In this document: positions 20,700 through 30,015 of the stretch, in pieces | How positions within the stretch are numbered: position 1 is the stretch's first letter | Layout: every line of letters starts with the position of its first letter | From: CAIKMD01 sp035277525 | Lineage (GTDB): Bacteria > Pseudomonadota > Alphaproteobacteria > ATCC43930 > CGMCC-115725 | Direction of reading: 5' to 3' | DNA: 64,000 nt | Assembly: GCA_035277525.1 (NCBI GenBank) | Contig: DATEKH010000210.1 | Location: 1 to 64,000 of the forward strand | Translations under genes and position numbers: made by a program | The notes under the pieces: generated by a model | Told to the model about the DNA's origin: nothing | Databases searched by the model: none | What the model saw: only the letters and a program-made list of their open reading frames with translations

Positions 20700-21992
20700 A
20701 TGAGAGACGTCCGGATCACCGCGTGGCCGGCCCGAATGCCACGATGGCGACGGGCGGCTTGGATCGCGCTCGCGATTGTCGCGGCCTTGGCGCTCGCATG
20801 GTGGCTCTACCACCGCGTTCCGGCGGAGCGGCCGGCCGGCCGCTTCGGCGCGGGTGGCCCGATGCCGGTGGTGGTCGCGCCGGTGACCCAGGGCAATATC
20901 GACATCGTCTTCAACGCGCTCGGGACGGTGACGCCCACGGCCACGGTGACGGTGCGCAGCCAGATCAGCGGCCAGCTCACGCAGATCCTGTTCCAGGAAG
21001 GCCAGACGGTGCAAAAGGGCGATCTGCTCGCCGTGATCGATCCGCGGCCTTACGAGCTCGCGCTCGAGCAGGCGCAGGGCCAGCTCTTGAAGGATCAGGC
21101 GCTGCTGAAGCAGGCCCAGACCGATCTCGCGCGCTATCAAATTCTCGCCAAGGAGGACTCGATCGCGCGGCAAACCGTCGACGGCCAAGTGCAACTCGTG
21201 CGCCAATACGAGGGCGCGATCAAGACCGATCAGAGCCAGGTCGACACCGCCAACCTCAACATCGCCTATTGCCACGTGGTCGCCCCGGTCAGCGGCCAGG
21301 TCGGATTGCGGCAGGTCGATCAGGGAAATTATGTCACGGCCGGCGATGCCAATGGCATCGTCGTCATCACGCAGATGAAGCCGATCACCGCGATCTTCAG
21401 CCTGCCGGAGGACGATCTTCCGGCGATCGTCAAGCGCATCGATGCCGGCGCGACGCTCGATGTCACGGCCTATGACCGCACCAACACGACGAAGCTTGCG
21501 ACCGGGAAGCTCGTGAGCATCGACAATCAGATCGATACCACCACCGGTACGGTGAAGCTCCGGGCGCAGTTCAGCAACGAGGGCGGGCTTCTCTTTCCCA
21601 ATCAGTTCATCAATGTGCGGCTGCTCGCCGATGTCCTGAGCAACGCCACCGTGATTCCGTCGGCGGCGGTGCAGCGCGGCGCGCCCGGCACCTTCGTCTA
21701 CGTGCTGAAATCGGACGACACGGTCTCGGTGCAGAAGATTCAAACCGGGCCGACCGACGGTGCGAACATCGCGGTTGAGGCGGGCTTGACCCCCGGCCAG
21801 AAAGTCGTGATCGACGGCGCCGACAAGCTGCGCGACGACGCCAAGGTCGTGCTGCGCCAGGAAACCACGCCTGCGCCTGCCGGAGCGGCGAGCGCGCCAG
21901 CGCCAGCCGGGGCGAGCGGCGCGCCGTCGCCGGCCGGAGCGGTCGATCCGCCGGCTCAGAAGCAACCGCGACGCCGCAACGCCGCGCCGTGA
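20700..21992 (+). CDS. mdtA: RND efflux membrane fusion protein (MdtA-like)
   Basis: A 430-residue periplasmic adaptor. An N-terminal anchor helix (AAWIALAIVAALALAWWLY) is followed by the HlyD-type hairpin and lipoyl halves (TVTVRSQISGQLTQILFQEG, APVSGQVGLRQVDQGNYV), a beta-barrel domain and a C-terminal Ala/Pro/Gly-rich tail ending in basic residues. The pattern closely follows MdtA of MdtABC. AAGGA is only one base from the ATG at 20700; Met13 (20736) is an alternative start that keeps the membrane anchor. It links the two RND pumps encoded downstream to an outer-membrane channel. Confidence 0.9.
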   Translation: MRDVRITAWPARMPRWRRAAWIALAIVAALALAWWLYHRVPAERPAGRFGAGGPMPVVVAPVTQGNIDIVFNALGTVTPTATVTVRSQISGQLTQILFQEGQTVQKGDLLAVIDPRPYELALEQAQGQLLKDQALLKQAQTDLARYQILAKEDSIARQTVDGQVQLVRQYEGAIKTDQSQVDTANLNIAYCHVVAPVSGQVGLRQVDQGNYVTAGDANGIVVITQMKPITAIFSLPEDDLPAIVKRIDAGATLDVTAYDRTNTTKLATGKLVSIDNQIDTTTGTVKLRAQFSNEGGLLFPNQFINVRLLADVLSNATVIPSAAVQRGAPGTFVYVLKSDDTVSVQKIQTGPTDGANIAVEAGLTPGQKVVIDGADKLRDDAKVVLRQETTPAPAGAASAPAPAGASGAPSPAGAVDPPAQKQPRRRNAAP

Positions 21993-22023
21993 GCCGGGTG
22001 CGGCGGGCGCCTTTCCGATCGCC

Positions 22024-25000
22024 ATGAGCCCGTCGCGCCCCTTCATCCTGCGGCCGGTCGCCACCTCGCTGCTGATGGTGGCAGTCCTGCTCGTCGGCGC
22101 CGTCGCCTTCCAATTCCTGCCGCTCTCCGCGCTTCCCGAGGTCGATTATCCGACCATCCAGGTGCAGACCTTCTATCCGGGCGCAAGTCCCGATGTGATG
22201 ACGTCGTCGGTGACGGCGCCGCTCGAGGTCCAATTCGGGCAGATGCCGAGCCTCAATGTGATGACCTCGACCAGCTCGGCTGGCGCCTCGGTCATCACCT
22301 TGCAGTTCAGCCTCGATATCAGCCTCGATATCGCCGAGCAGGAAGTGCAGGCGGCGATCAACGCGGCGGGCAATCTTCTGCCCTCCGACCTGCCCGCGCC
22401 GCCGATTTACGCGAAGGTCAATCCTGCGGACGCGCCGATCCTCACCCTGGCTCTTAGCTCGAAAACGCTCACCCTGCCGCAAGTTGAGGATCTGGCCGAT
22501 ACGCGCCTCGCGCAAAAGATCTCCCAGCTTCCCGGCGTCGGCCTTGTCAGCATCAATGGCGGTCAGCGGCCGGCGGTGCGCATTCAGGCCAATCTGCGCG
22601 CGCTCGCCGCCTATGGCCTCAACATCGACGATCTGCGCACCACCATCGGCAACGCCAACGTCAACACGCCCAAGGGCAATTTCGACGGGCCGATGCGCGC
22701 CTACACGCTCAACGCCAATGACCAGCTCAAATCCGCCGACGAGTATCGCGATCTCGTCATCGCCTACAAGGACGGCGCGCCGGTCCATTTGAAGGACGTG
22801 GCACAAGTCATCGATGGCGCGCAGAACACCAAGCTCGCCGCCTGGATGAACCAGACGCCGGCCGTGATCGTCAATGTCCAGCGTCAGCCCGGGGCCAATG
22901 TCATCCAGGTGGTCGACACCATCAAATCGCTGATGCCCCAGCTCCAGGCGTCGCTGCCGGCGGCGGTCGATGTCACCGTTCTGACCGACCGGACCACGAC
23001 GATCCGCGCCTCGGTGCACGATGTCGAGTTCGAGCTCACTCTCGCGGTCGCGCTCGTGGTGATGGTGATCTTTCTTTTCCTGCGCACGGTGCGCGCCACC
23101 ATCATCCCGAGCCTGTCGGTGCCGCTGTCGCTCGTCGGCACCTTCGGTGCCATGTATCTCTTCGGATTCAGCCTCAACAATCTCTCGCTGATGGCGTTGA
23201 CGATCGCGACGGGCTTCGTCGTCGACGACGCGATCGTCATGATCGAGAACATTGCGCGCTATATCGAGGAGGGCGAGCGGCCGCTGCAAGCGGCCCTCAA
23301 AGGCGCGGAGCAGATCGGCTTCACCATCGTGTCGCTGACGATCTCGCTCATCGCCGTGCTCATTCCGCTGCTCTTCATGGGCGACGTCGTCGGCCGGCTG
23401 TTCCGCGAATTCGCGGTGACGCTCGCCGTCACCATCCTCATTTCGGCGGCGGTCTCGCTGACTCTCGTGCCCATGCTGTGCGGGCGCGTCCTGCGCCCGC
23501 TCGGTGCCGCGGCCGAGGGCAGGTTCGAGCGCCGCAATCGCGAGGCTTTCGAATGGGTGGTGCGGCGCTATGACCGCGCGCTCAATTGGGTGCTCGATCG
23601 CCAGGGGGCGACTCTGCTCGTCGCGCTGGCCACCCTCGCGCTCACGACCTATCTCTATGTCATCATCCCCAAGGGCTTCTTCCCGGTTCAGGACACCGGC
23701 CTGATCCAGGGCATCTCGCAGGCGCCCGAATCGATTTCTTTCGATGCAATGGCTCAGCGCCAGCAAGCGCTCGCCGACATCATCCTGCGCGATCCGGACG
23801 TCGAAAGCCTGTCCTCTTTCATCGGCGTCGACGGCACCAACTTGACGCTCAACAGCGGCCGCTTCCTGATCAACCTCAAGCCAAAGGAAGAGCGCAAGAG
23901 CGATGTCAGCACCGTCATCCGCCGGCTCACCGAGGCGGTCGCCAATGTTCCGGGCACCTCCCTTTATATGCAGCCGGTCCAGGATCTGACGATCGACGCC
24001 ACGGTCAGCCGCGCGCAATATCGCTTCATCCTCGAGGACGCCAACCCCGACGAGTTGGCGCAATGGGTCCCGAAGCTGGTGACGGCGATGCAGGCCGCGC
24101 CGCAATTCGAGGATGTCGCGAGCGATCAGCAGCAGAACGGCCTCAGCGCCTATGTGACGATCGACCGGAACACGGCCGGACGCTTCGGCGTCACGCCGGC
24201 GACGATCGACAACGCGCTCTACGACGCCTTCGGCCAGCGCATGATCTCGACCATTTTCACGCAGTCGAACCAGTACCGCGTGATTCTCGAGGCGGATCCG
24301 AGCCTGCAATCCTCGCTCGACGCCCTCAACACGATTTATCTGCCGTCCTCGGTCGCCTCGAGCGGACAAGTGCCGCTTTCGGCGATCGCCAAGGTCAGCG
24401 TGCAGTCGGCGCCGCTGCAGATCAATCACCTCGGCCAGTTCCCGGCCAACACCGTGTCCTTCAATCTGGCGCCCGGCGTCTCGCTCGGCGAAGCCGTCGC
24501 CGCAGTGCAGCAGATCGAGCGTCAGATCGGCACGCCCCGGAGCATCATCACGGTTTTCGAGGGCGCGGCGCTCGCCTTCCAGGCCGCGCTCAAGAATGAG
24601 CTCCTCCTCATTCTAGCGGCGGTCATCACGGTTTATATCGTGCTGGGGATCCTCTATGAGAGCTTCGTCCATCCGGTGACGATCCTCTCGACGCTTCCCT
24701 CGGCGGGCATCGGCGCGTTGCTGGGCCTGATGATCGCGGGCGACGATCTCGACATCATCGCCATCATCGGCATCGTGCTCCTCATCGGCATCGTCAAGAA
24801 GAACGCGATCATGATGATCGATTTCGCGCTCGATGCCGAACGCCGCGAGGGCAAGTCGCCGCGCGAGGCGATCCATCAAGCATGTCTCTTGCGCTTGCGT
24901 CCGATCCTCATGACGACGATGGCGGCGATTCTCGGCGCGCTGCCGCTGATGCTCGGCACCGGAACGGGCTCGGAGCTGCGCGAGCCGCTCGGCATCAGCA

Positions 25001-25146
25001 TCGTCGGCGGGCTGATCGTCAGCCAGGTGCTGACGCTGTTCACCACACCCGTCATCTATCTCGCTTTCGACCGCCTCGGCCGGCATCTGCGGGGCTTCTT
25101 CGCCGAGCCCGACGATGGGCGCGAGAGCGGAAAGCCGGCAGAATGA
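22024..25146 (+). CDS. mdtB: RND multidrug efflux permease (MdtB-like)
   Basis: A 1040-residue proton-driven inner-membrane pump of the hydrophobic/amphiphilic efflux family, with twelve helices and two large periplasmic loops. The proton-relay aspartates Asp401 and Asp402 are in GFVVDDAIVMIENIARY of helix 4. An early SLNVMTSTSSAGASVITLQF segment and the C-terminal GIVKKNAIMMIDFALDAE are standard. The length is normal and the frame intact. Its stop overlaps the ATG of a second RND gene, giving the MdtB/MdtC heteromeric arrangement known from enterobacteria (two of one, one of the other). Confidence 0.93.
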   Translation: MSPSRPFILRPVATSLLMVAVLLVGAVAFQFLPLSALPEVDYPTIQVQTFYPGASPDVMTSSVTAPLEVQFGQMPSLNVMTSTSSAGASVITLQFSLDISLDIAEQEVQAAINAAGNLLPSDLPAPPIYAKVNPADAPILTLALSSKTLTLPQVEDLADTRLAQKISQLPGVGLVSINGGQRPAVRIQANLRALAAYGLNIDDLRTTIGNANVNTPKGNFDGPMRAYTLNANDQLKSADEYRDLVIAYKDGAPVHLKDVAQVIDGAQNTKLAAWMNQTPAVIVNVQRQPGANVIQVVDTIKSLMPQLQASLPAAVDVTVLTDRTTTIRASVHDVEFELTLAVALVVMVIFLFLRTVRATIIPSLSVPLSLVGTFGAMYLFGFSLNNLSLMALTIATGFVVDDAIVMIENIARYIEEGERPLQAALKGAEQIGFTIVSLTISLIAVLIPLLFMGDVVGRLFREFAVTLAVTILISAAVSLTLVPMLCGRVLRPLGAAAEGRFERRNREAFEWVVRRYDRALNWVLDRQGATLLVALATLALTTYLYVIIPKGFFPVQDTGLIQGISQAPESISFDAMAQRQQALADIILRDPDVESLSSFIGVDGTNLTLNSGRFLINLKPKEERKSDVSTVIRRLTEAVANVPGTSLYMQPVQDLTIDATVSRAQYRFILEDANPDELAQWVPKLVTAMQAAPQFEDVASDQQQNGLSAYVTIDRNTAGRFGVTPATIDNALYDAFGQRMISTIFTQSNQYRVILEADPSLQSSLDALNTIYLPSSVASSGQVPLSAIAKVSVQSAPLQINHLGQFPANTVSFNLAPGVSLGEAVAAVQQIERQIGTPRSIITVFEGAALAFQAALKNELLLILAAVITVYIVLGILYESFVHPVTILSTLPSAGIGALLGLMIAGDDLDIIAIIGIVLLIGIVKKNAIMMIDFALDAERREGKSPREAIHQACLLRLRPILMTTMAAILGALPLMLGTGTGSELREPLGISIVGGLIVSQVLTLFTTPVIYLAFDRLGRHLRGFFAEPDDGRESGKPAE

Positions 25147-28100
25147 GCTTCTCCGCCGTCTTCGTTCGCCGCCCGGTGGCGACCACGCTCTTGACGTTCG
25201 GCGTGGCGCTGGCCGGGGTGGCGGCGTTCTTTCAGCTTCCTGTGTCGCCGCTGCCGCAAGTCGACTATCCGACCATCACGGTGCGCGCGCAAATGCCAGG
25301 GGCGAGTCCGCAAGTGATGGCGGCGACGGTCGCGACACCGCTCGAGCGCCATCTCGGCCAGATCGCGGATGTGAGCGAGATCACGTCATCCAGCTCCGTC
25401 GGCTCCACGCGCATCACCTTGCAATTCGGCTTGGATCGCGACATCGACGGCGCGGCGCGCGATGTCCAGGCGGCGATCAATGCGGCTCGGGTCGATCTCC
25501 CTTCGAGCCTGCGGCGGAATCCGACCTACCGCAAGGTCAATCCGGCCGACGCGCCGATCATGATCTTGTCGCTGACCTCGGACACGCTGACGCGCGGCCA
25601 GATCTACGACGCCGCCAGCACGGTGATGCAGCAGAAGCTGTCGCAGATCGAAGGCGTCGGCGAAGTCGATGTCAGCGGTTCGTCGCTACCGGCGGTGCGG
25701 GTCGAACTCAACCCGACCGCGCTTTTCAAATACGGCATCGGCCTCGAAGACGTGCGCGCGGCGCTATCATCAGCCAACGCGCACGCTCCCAAGGGCGCGA
25801 TCGAGCAGAACGGCCAGCATTTCCAGATCTATACCAATGACCAGGCGAGCCGCGCCGACGAGTATCGCTCGCTCATTGTCGCCTATCGCAATGGCGCGGC
25901 GGTCCGCCTGTCGGATATCGCCGATGTGCGCGATTCGGTCGAGAATCTGCGCAATTTCGGCGAGGCGAACGGCAAGCCGTCGGTTCTTGTCATTCTCTCG
26001 CGCACGCCCGGCGGCAACATCATCGACACGATCGACCGGGTAGAGGCGGAGTTGCCGCAGCTCGAAGCCTCGATCCCGAGCGATATCAAGGTCAGCATCG
26101 CGCAAGACCGCTCGACCACCATCCGCACCTCGCTCCACGACATCGAGATCACGCTCGGCATCGCCACCGTGCTGGTCATCATGGTCGTCTTTCTGTTTCT
26201 GCGCGACGCGCATGCGAGCCTCATCCCGACCGTGGCCGTGCCGGTCTCGCTCTTGGGAACGCTCGCCGTCATGTATCTTCTGGGCTTCAGCCTCGACAAT
26301 CTTTCGCTGATGGCGCTGACGATCTCGACCGGCTTCGTCGTCGACGATGCGATCGTGGTCCTCGAGAACATCACACGCCATGTCGAGGCCGGCATGTCGC
26401 GGGTCGAAGCCGCGCTCCAAGGTGCGCGCGAGGTCGGCTTCACCGTCCTGTCGATGAGCCTGTCGCTCATCGCGGTGTTCATACCGATCCTGCTCATGGG
26501 CGGAATCATCGGTCGGCTGTTCCGCGAATTCGCGGTCACGCTCTCGATCGCGATCACGGTTTCGCTGGCGGTGTCGCTGATCACGACGCCGATGATGTGC
26601 TCTCGGCTTCTGCGTCACAGGATCGAGGCCGAGGCGCGCGGGCTCGGGCGGCTCTCCGCGCGCGCCTTCGACTGGCTGCTCCAACTCTATCGCCGTACTC
26701 TCGCCGAAGCGCTCATGCACCCGCGCACGACCATGCTGGTGCTGCTCGCGACCCTCTGCCTCAATTTCTTCCTTTTCGTCATCGTGCCCAAGGGCTTTTT
26801 TCCGCAGCAGGACACCGGCCGCATGGTCGGCGGGCTCCAAGCCGATCAGAGCATCTCGTTCCAGCTCATGGAACAGAAGCTCGCGCAATTCATGGCGATC
26901 GTGCAGAAGGATCCGGCCGTCGATTCGGTCACCGGCTTCACCGGCGGCGGCTCGACCAATTCCGGCTTTTGCTTCATCGCGCTGAAGCCGCGCAGCGAGC
27001 GCAATGTCACCTCTGACCAGGTGATCGCGCGCCTCAGGCGCCAGCTTAGCCAGGTCCCCGGCGCATCGCTTTTCCTTCAATCCGTGCAGGACATTCGCGT
27101 CGGCGGCCGGCAAAGCAACGCTCAGTACCAATATGCGCTGCAAAGCGACGATCTTGACGCGCTCTACAGCTGGGTCCCGAAGATAACCGCCGCGCTCCAG
27201 AAAGTGCCCGAGATCACCGACGTCAATTCCGATCAGCAGCAAAAAGGCCTCGAGACGGATCTCCACATCGACCGTGCAGCCGCGGCGCGGCTGGGCATCA
27301 GCGTGAGCCAGATCGACAACACCCTCTATGATGCGTTCGGCCAGCGCCAGGTTTCGACCATCTTCAATCCCCTGAACCAATACCACGTGGTGATGGAGGT
27401 GGCGCCGCGTTATTGGCAGAGCCCCGAAATCCTGAAGGACATCTACGTCAGCACCTCGGGCGTGGTCGGCGGTGCCGCCGCGACCAACGCATTGTCGGGA
27501 ACGACGCTTGCCGGTAAAACCGCGCCGAGCGGGGGCACCTCGCTCAGCCAGGATGTGGTGCGCAACCAAAGCACCAATTCCTTGACGGCGATTGGAAAGA
27601 CCGCTGCCTCGACCGGCGCCGCGGTCAGCACCAAGGCGGAGAAAATGGTGCCCTTGTCGGCTTTCAGCAGTTTCGGTCCGGGCACCACGCCGCTCGCGGT
27701 CAATCACCAAGGCACCTTCGTCGCCTCGACAATCTCCTTCAACCTCGCATCCGGCAAATCCTTAAGCGATGCGACCGCGGCGATCGACGACGCGATGGTC
27801 CAGCTTGGCGTACCGAGCACGATCCACGGCACCTTCCAGGGAACCGCGCGCGTTTTCCAGCAATCGCTCGCGACCGAGCCTTATCTCATTCTTGCTGCGC
27901 TCGCGGCGGTCTATATCGTGCTCGGTGTGCTGTATGAGAGCTATGTCCACCCGATCACCATCCTCTCGACCTTGCCGTCGGCCGGCGTTGGCGCGGTGCT
28001 GGCGCTGCTGATCTTCAAGACCCAGTTCGACATCATCGCCCTGATCGGCGTGTTCCTGCTGATCGGCATCGTCAAGAAGAACGCGATCATGATGATCGAC

Positions 28101-28433
28101 TTCGCCATCGAGGCGCAGCGATCGCGCAGTCTGCCCGCGCGCGACGCGATCTTCGAGGCTTGCGCCTTGCGCTTCCGGCCGATCTTGATGACGACCTTGG
28201 CGGCGATCTTCGGCGCGCTGCCGCTCGCTATCGGCACGGGCGAGGGAAGCGAGTTGCGCCATCCGCTCGGCATCTCGATCATTGGCGGCCTTCTCGTCAG
28301 CCAATTGCTGACCCTCTACACCACGCCGGTGATCTATCTCTATCTCGACCGGTTCAGGGTCTGGTCGGCGCAGCGCTTCGGCCGGCGCCGCCGCGATATG
28401 CCGGGCCGGGGCTCGCTCGAGGGCAGCCGATGA
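25143..28433 (+). CDS. mdtC: RND multidrug efflux permease (MdtC-like) with a Ser/Thr/Ala-rich insertion
   Basis: A 1096-residue partner of the preceding pump. The start at 25143 (ATGA overlap) is fixed by the conserved N-terminus MSFSAVFVRRPVATTLLTFG; the frame is open further upstream inside mdtB. Asp401 and Asp402 are in GFVVDDAIVVLENITRH. It is some 60-70 residues longer than the usual 1025-1040 because of a low-complexity insertion at about residues 773-834 (around ISTSGVVGG, VVRNQSTNSLTAIGKTA, STGAAVSTKAEKM), placed just before MVPLSAFSSF in the second periplasmic domain. The insertion keeps frame and looks like a flexible loop. The next gene again overlaps by four bases. Confidence 0.92.
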   Translation: MSFSAVFVRRPVATTLLTFGVALAGVAAFFQLPVSPLPQVDYPTITVRAQMPGASPQVMAATVATPLERHLGQIADVSEITSSSSVGSTRITLQFGLDRDIDGAARDVQAAINAARVDLPSSLRRNPTYRKVNPADAPIMILSLTSDTLTRGQIYDAASTVMQQKLSQIEGVGEVDVSGSSLPAVRVELNPTALFKYGIGLEDVRAALSSANAHAPKGAIEQNGQHFQIYTNDQASRADEYRSLIVAYRNGAAVRLSDIADVRDSVENLRNFGEANGKPSVLVILSRTPGGNIIDTIDRVEAELPQLEASIPSDIKVSIAQDRSTTIRTSLHDIEITLGIATVLVIMVVFLFLRDAHASLIPTVAVPVSLLGTLAVMYLLGFSLDNLSLMALTISTGFVVDDAIVVLENITRHVEAGMSRVEAALQGAREVGFTVLSMSLSLIAVFIPILLMGGIIGRLFREFAVTLSIAITVSLAVSLITTPMMCSRLLRHRIEAEARGLGRLSARAFDWLLQLYRRTLAEALMHPRTTMLVLLATLCLNFFLFVIVPKGFFPQQDTGRMVGGLQADQSISFQLMEQKLAQFMAIVQKDPAVDSVTGFTGGGSTNSGFCFIALKPRSERNVTSDQVIARLRRQLSQVPGASLFLQSVQDIRVGGRQSNAQYQYALQSDDLDALYSWVPKITAALQKVPEITDVNSDQQQKGLETDLHIDRAAAARLGISVSQIDNTLYDAFGQRQVSTIFNPLNQYHVVMEVAPRYWQSPEILKDIYVSTSGVVGGAAATNALSGTTLAGKTAPSGGTSLSQDVVRNQSTNSLTAIGKTAASTGAAVSTKAEKMVPLSAFSSFGPGTTPLAVNHQGTFVASTISFNLASGKSLSDATAAIDDAMVQLGVPSTIHGTFQGTARVFQQSLATEPYLILAALAAVYIVLGVLYESYVHPITILSTLPSAGVGAVLALLIFKTQFDIIALIGVFLLIGIVKKNAIMMIDFAIEAQRSRSLPARDAIFEACALRFRPILMTTLAAIFGALPLAIGTGEGSELRHPLGISIIGGLLVSQLLTLYTTPVIYLYLDRFRVWSAQRFGRRRRDMPGRGSLEGSR

Positions 28434-29938
28434 GCGCTGTTCCGGCGAGCCGGTTAGCCGCGGCGCTATCGCTCGCGGCGATGCTCCTTGGCTGCACCGT
28501 CGGTCCCGACTATGTGCGTCCCGCTGCGCCGGTGCCCGCGAAGTACAAGGAGGCCGAAGGCTGGAAGCCGGCGGCGCCGCAGCCGGCGGCGAGCGGCGAG
28601 GCGTGGTGGTCAGTCTTCAAAGATCCGACCCTAGACGGGCTCGAGCGCCAGGTCGAGGTGTCGAATCAAAATCTCAAATCCGCGGAGGCCGCCTACCGCA
28701 CCGCGCAGGCGATCGTCGGCGAGGCGCGCGCCGGCTATTTCCCGACGCTCGACGCCGGCGCTGCGGCGCTGCGCGAGGGAAGCGGCGCCGGCAACGTCGG
28801 ATCGACGGGCCGGGCTTTCATCAGCCGCCGCTCGGTCCAGAACGCGTTCAGCGCCTCGGTGAGCACCAGTTGGGTCCCCGATATCTGGGGCTCGATCCGG
28901 CGCACGGTCGAGAGCGATGTTGCCACCGCGCAGGCGAGCGCGGCCGATCTCGCGGCAGCCCAACTCTCCGCCCAGGCGACGCTTGCGACCGATTATATCG
29001 AGTTGCGTATCGCCGACGCGACCAAGCGCCTGCTCGATGCGACGGTCGAGGCCTTTACGCGGTCGTTGCAGATTACGCAGAACCGCTACGGTGTCGGCAC
29101 CGCGGCACGCACCGACGTCGCCTCGGCAATGGCCCAGCTCGAAAGCACGAGGGCGCAGGCGATCGCGATCACCCTCCAGCGCGCCCAGCTCGAGCATGCG
29201 ATCGCGGTTCTGGTCGGCAAGCCGCCCGGCGATTTCACGATCGAGCCCACCGCGTTCGAGGTTCCGATCCCGGAAATTCCGCTCGACCTGCCTTCGGCCC
29301 TGCTCGAGCGCAACCCGACGATCGCCGCATCCGAGCGGGATATGGCTTCGGCCAATGCAAAAATCGGCGTGGCCGTGGCCGGGTATTTTCCGAGCATCAC
29401 GCTCGGCGCGTCCTATGGGTACCAGAGCCCGATGCTGCACACGCTCTTCAGCGCAGCGAGCAGCCTGTGGTCGTTCGGCTTGACGAACTTCAACCTGCCG
29501 ATCTTCAGCGGCGGCCTGACCCAGGCGCAGGTCGCGGCCGCGCACGCGACCTATGACCAAACTGTCGCCACCTATCGCCAAACCGTGCTTACCGCCTTTC
29601 AGCAGGTCGAAGATCAGCTGGCGGCGTCGCGTATCTTGGCGCAGCAGGCGGAGGCGCAAGGCCGTGCGGTGCAGGCGGCGCTCGAAGCCGAGCGGCTGAC
29701 GCTCAACCAGTACCGCGCCGGAACAGTCGATTACACCGCGGTCGTCACCGCCCAAGCCAATTCGCTCGCCGACCGCGAGACGGCGCTCAGCATCATGCAG
29801 AGCCGTCTCGTCGCGAGCGTCGCCCTGATCGAGGCGCTGGGCGGCGGGTGGGAGGCGCGCGCATTGCCAGATACCGCTCAAGTCGAAAGCTCGTCCGCGC
29901 CCACGGCTCAATCCCACGCGCCGGTGGGCAGCAAATAG
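28430..29938 (+). CDS. Outer-membrane efflux lipoprotein (NodT/OprM family), second copy
   Basis: A 502-residue outer-membrane factor. The signal peptide and lipobox (AMLLGCTVGPDYVRP, Cys near residue 20) are followed by WWSVFKDPTLDGLERQVEVSN and a second half containing ALLERNPTIAASERDMASANA and LNQYRAGTVDYTAVVTAQ. The ATG overlaps the end of the MdtC-like gene, so it is the co-translated channel of this pump. It is clearly diverged from the outer-membrane factor at 19047-20522. Having one at each end of the locus is unusual and suggests either alternative channels or a gene gained by fusion of two efflux loci. Confidence 0.9.
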   Translation: MSAVPASRLAAALSLAAMLLGCTVGPDYVRPAAPVPAKYKEAEGWKPAAPQPAASGEAWWSVFKDPTLDGLERQVEVSNQNLKSAEAAYRTAQAIVGEARAGYFPTLDAGAAALREGSGAGNVGSTGRAFISRRSVQNAFSASVSTSWVPDIWGSIRRTVESDVATAQASAADLAAAQLSAQATLATDYIELRIADATKRLLDATVEAFTRSLQITQNRYGVGTAARTDVASAMAQLESTRAQAIAITLQRAQLEHAIAVLVGKPPGDFTIEPTAFEVPIPEIPLDLPSALLERNPTIAASERDMASANAKIGVAVAGYFPSITLGASYGYQSPMLHTLFSAASSLWSFGLTNFNLPIFSGGLTQAQVAAAHATYDQTVATYRQTVLTAFQQVEDQLAASRILAQQAEAQGRAVQAALEAERLTLNQYRAGTVDYTAVVTAQANSLADRETALSIMQSRLVASVALIEALGGGWEARALPDTAQVESSSAPTAQSHAPVGSK

Positions 29939-30015
29939 GTTGCGCGCCGATTTGCTTGCGCCTAAATGACGGCGTTCGCGGCGTCCTGAACGCTGCTTCC
30001 GAGGGGAGGATTGCT

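Noticed and set aside
21610..24429. A 939-codon open frame on the minus strand across the MdtA/MdtB-like genes
   Set aside because: Its composition is Arg/Asp/His-rich, typical of antisense frames in GC-rich DNA, and the plus strand carries unmistakable RND proteins.
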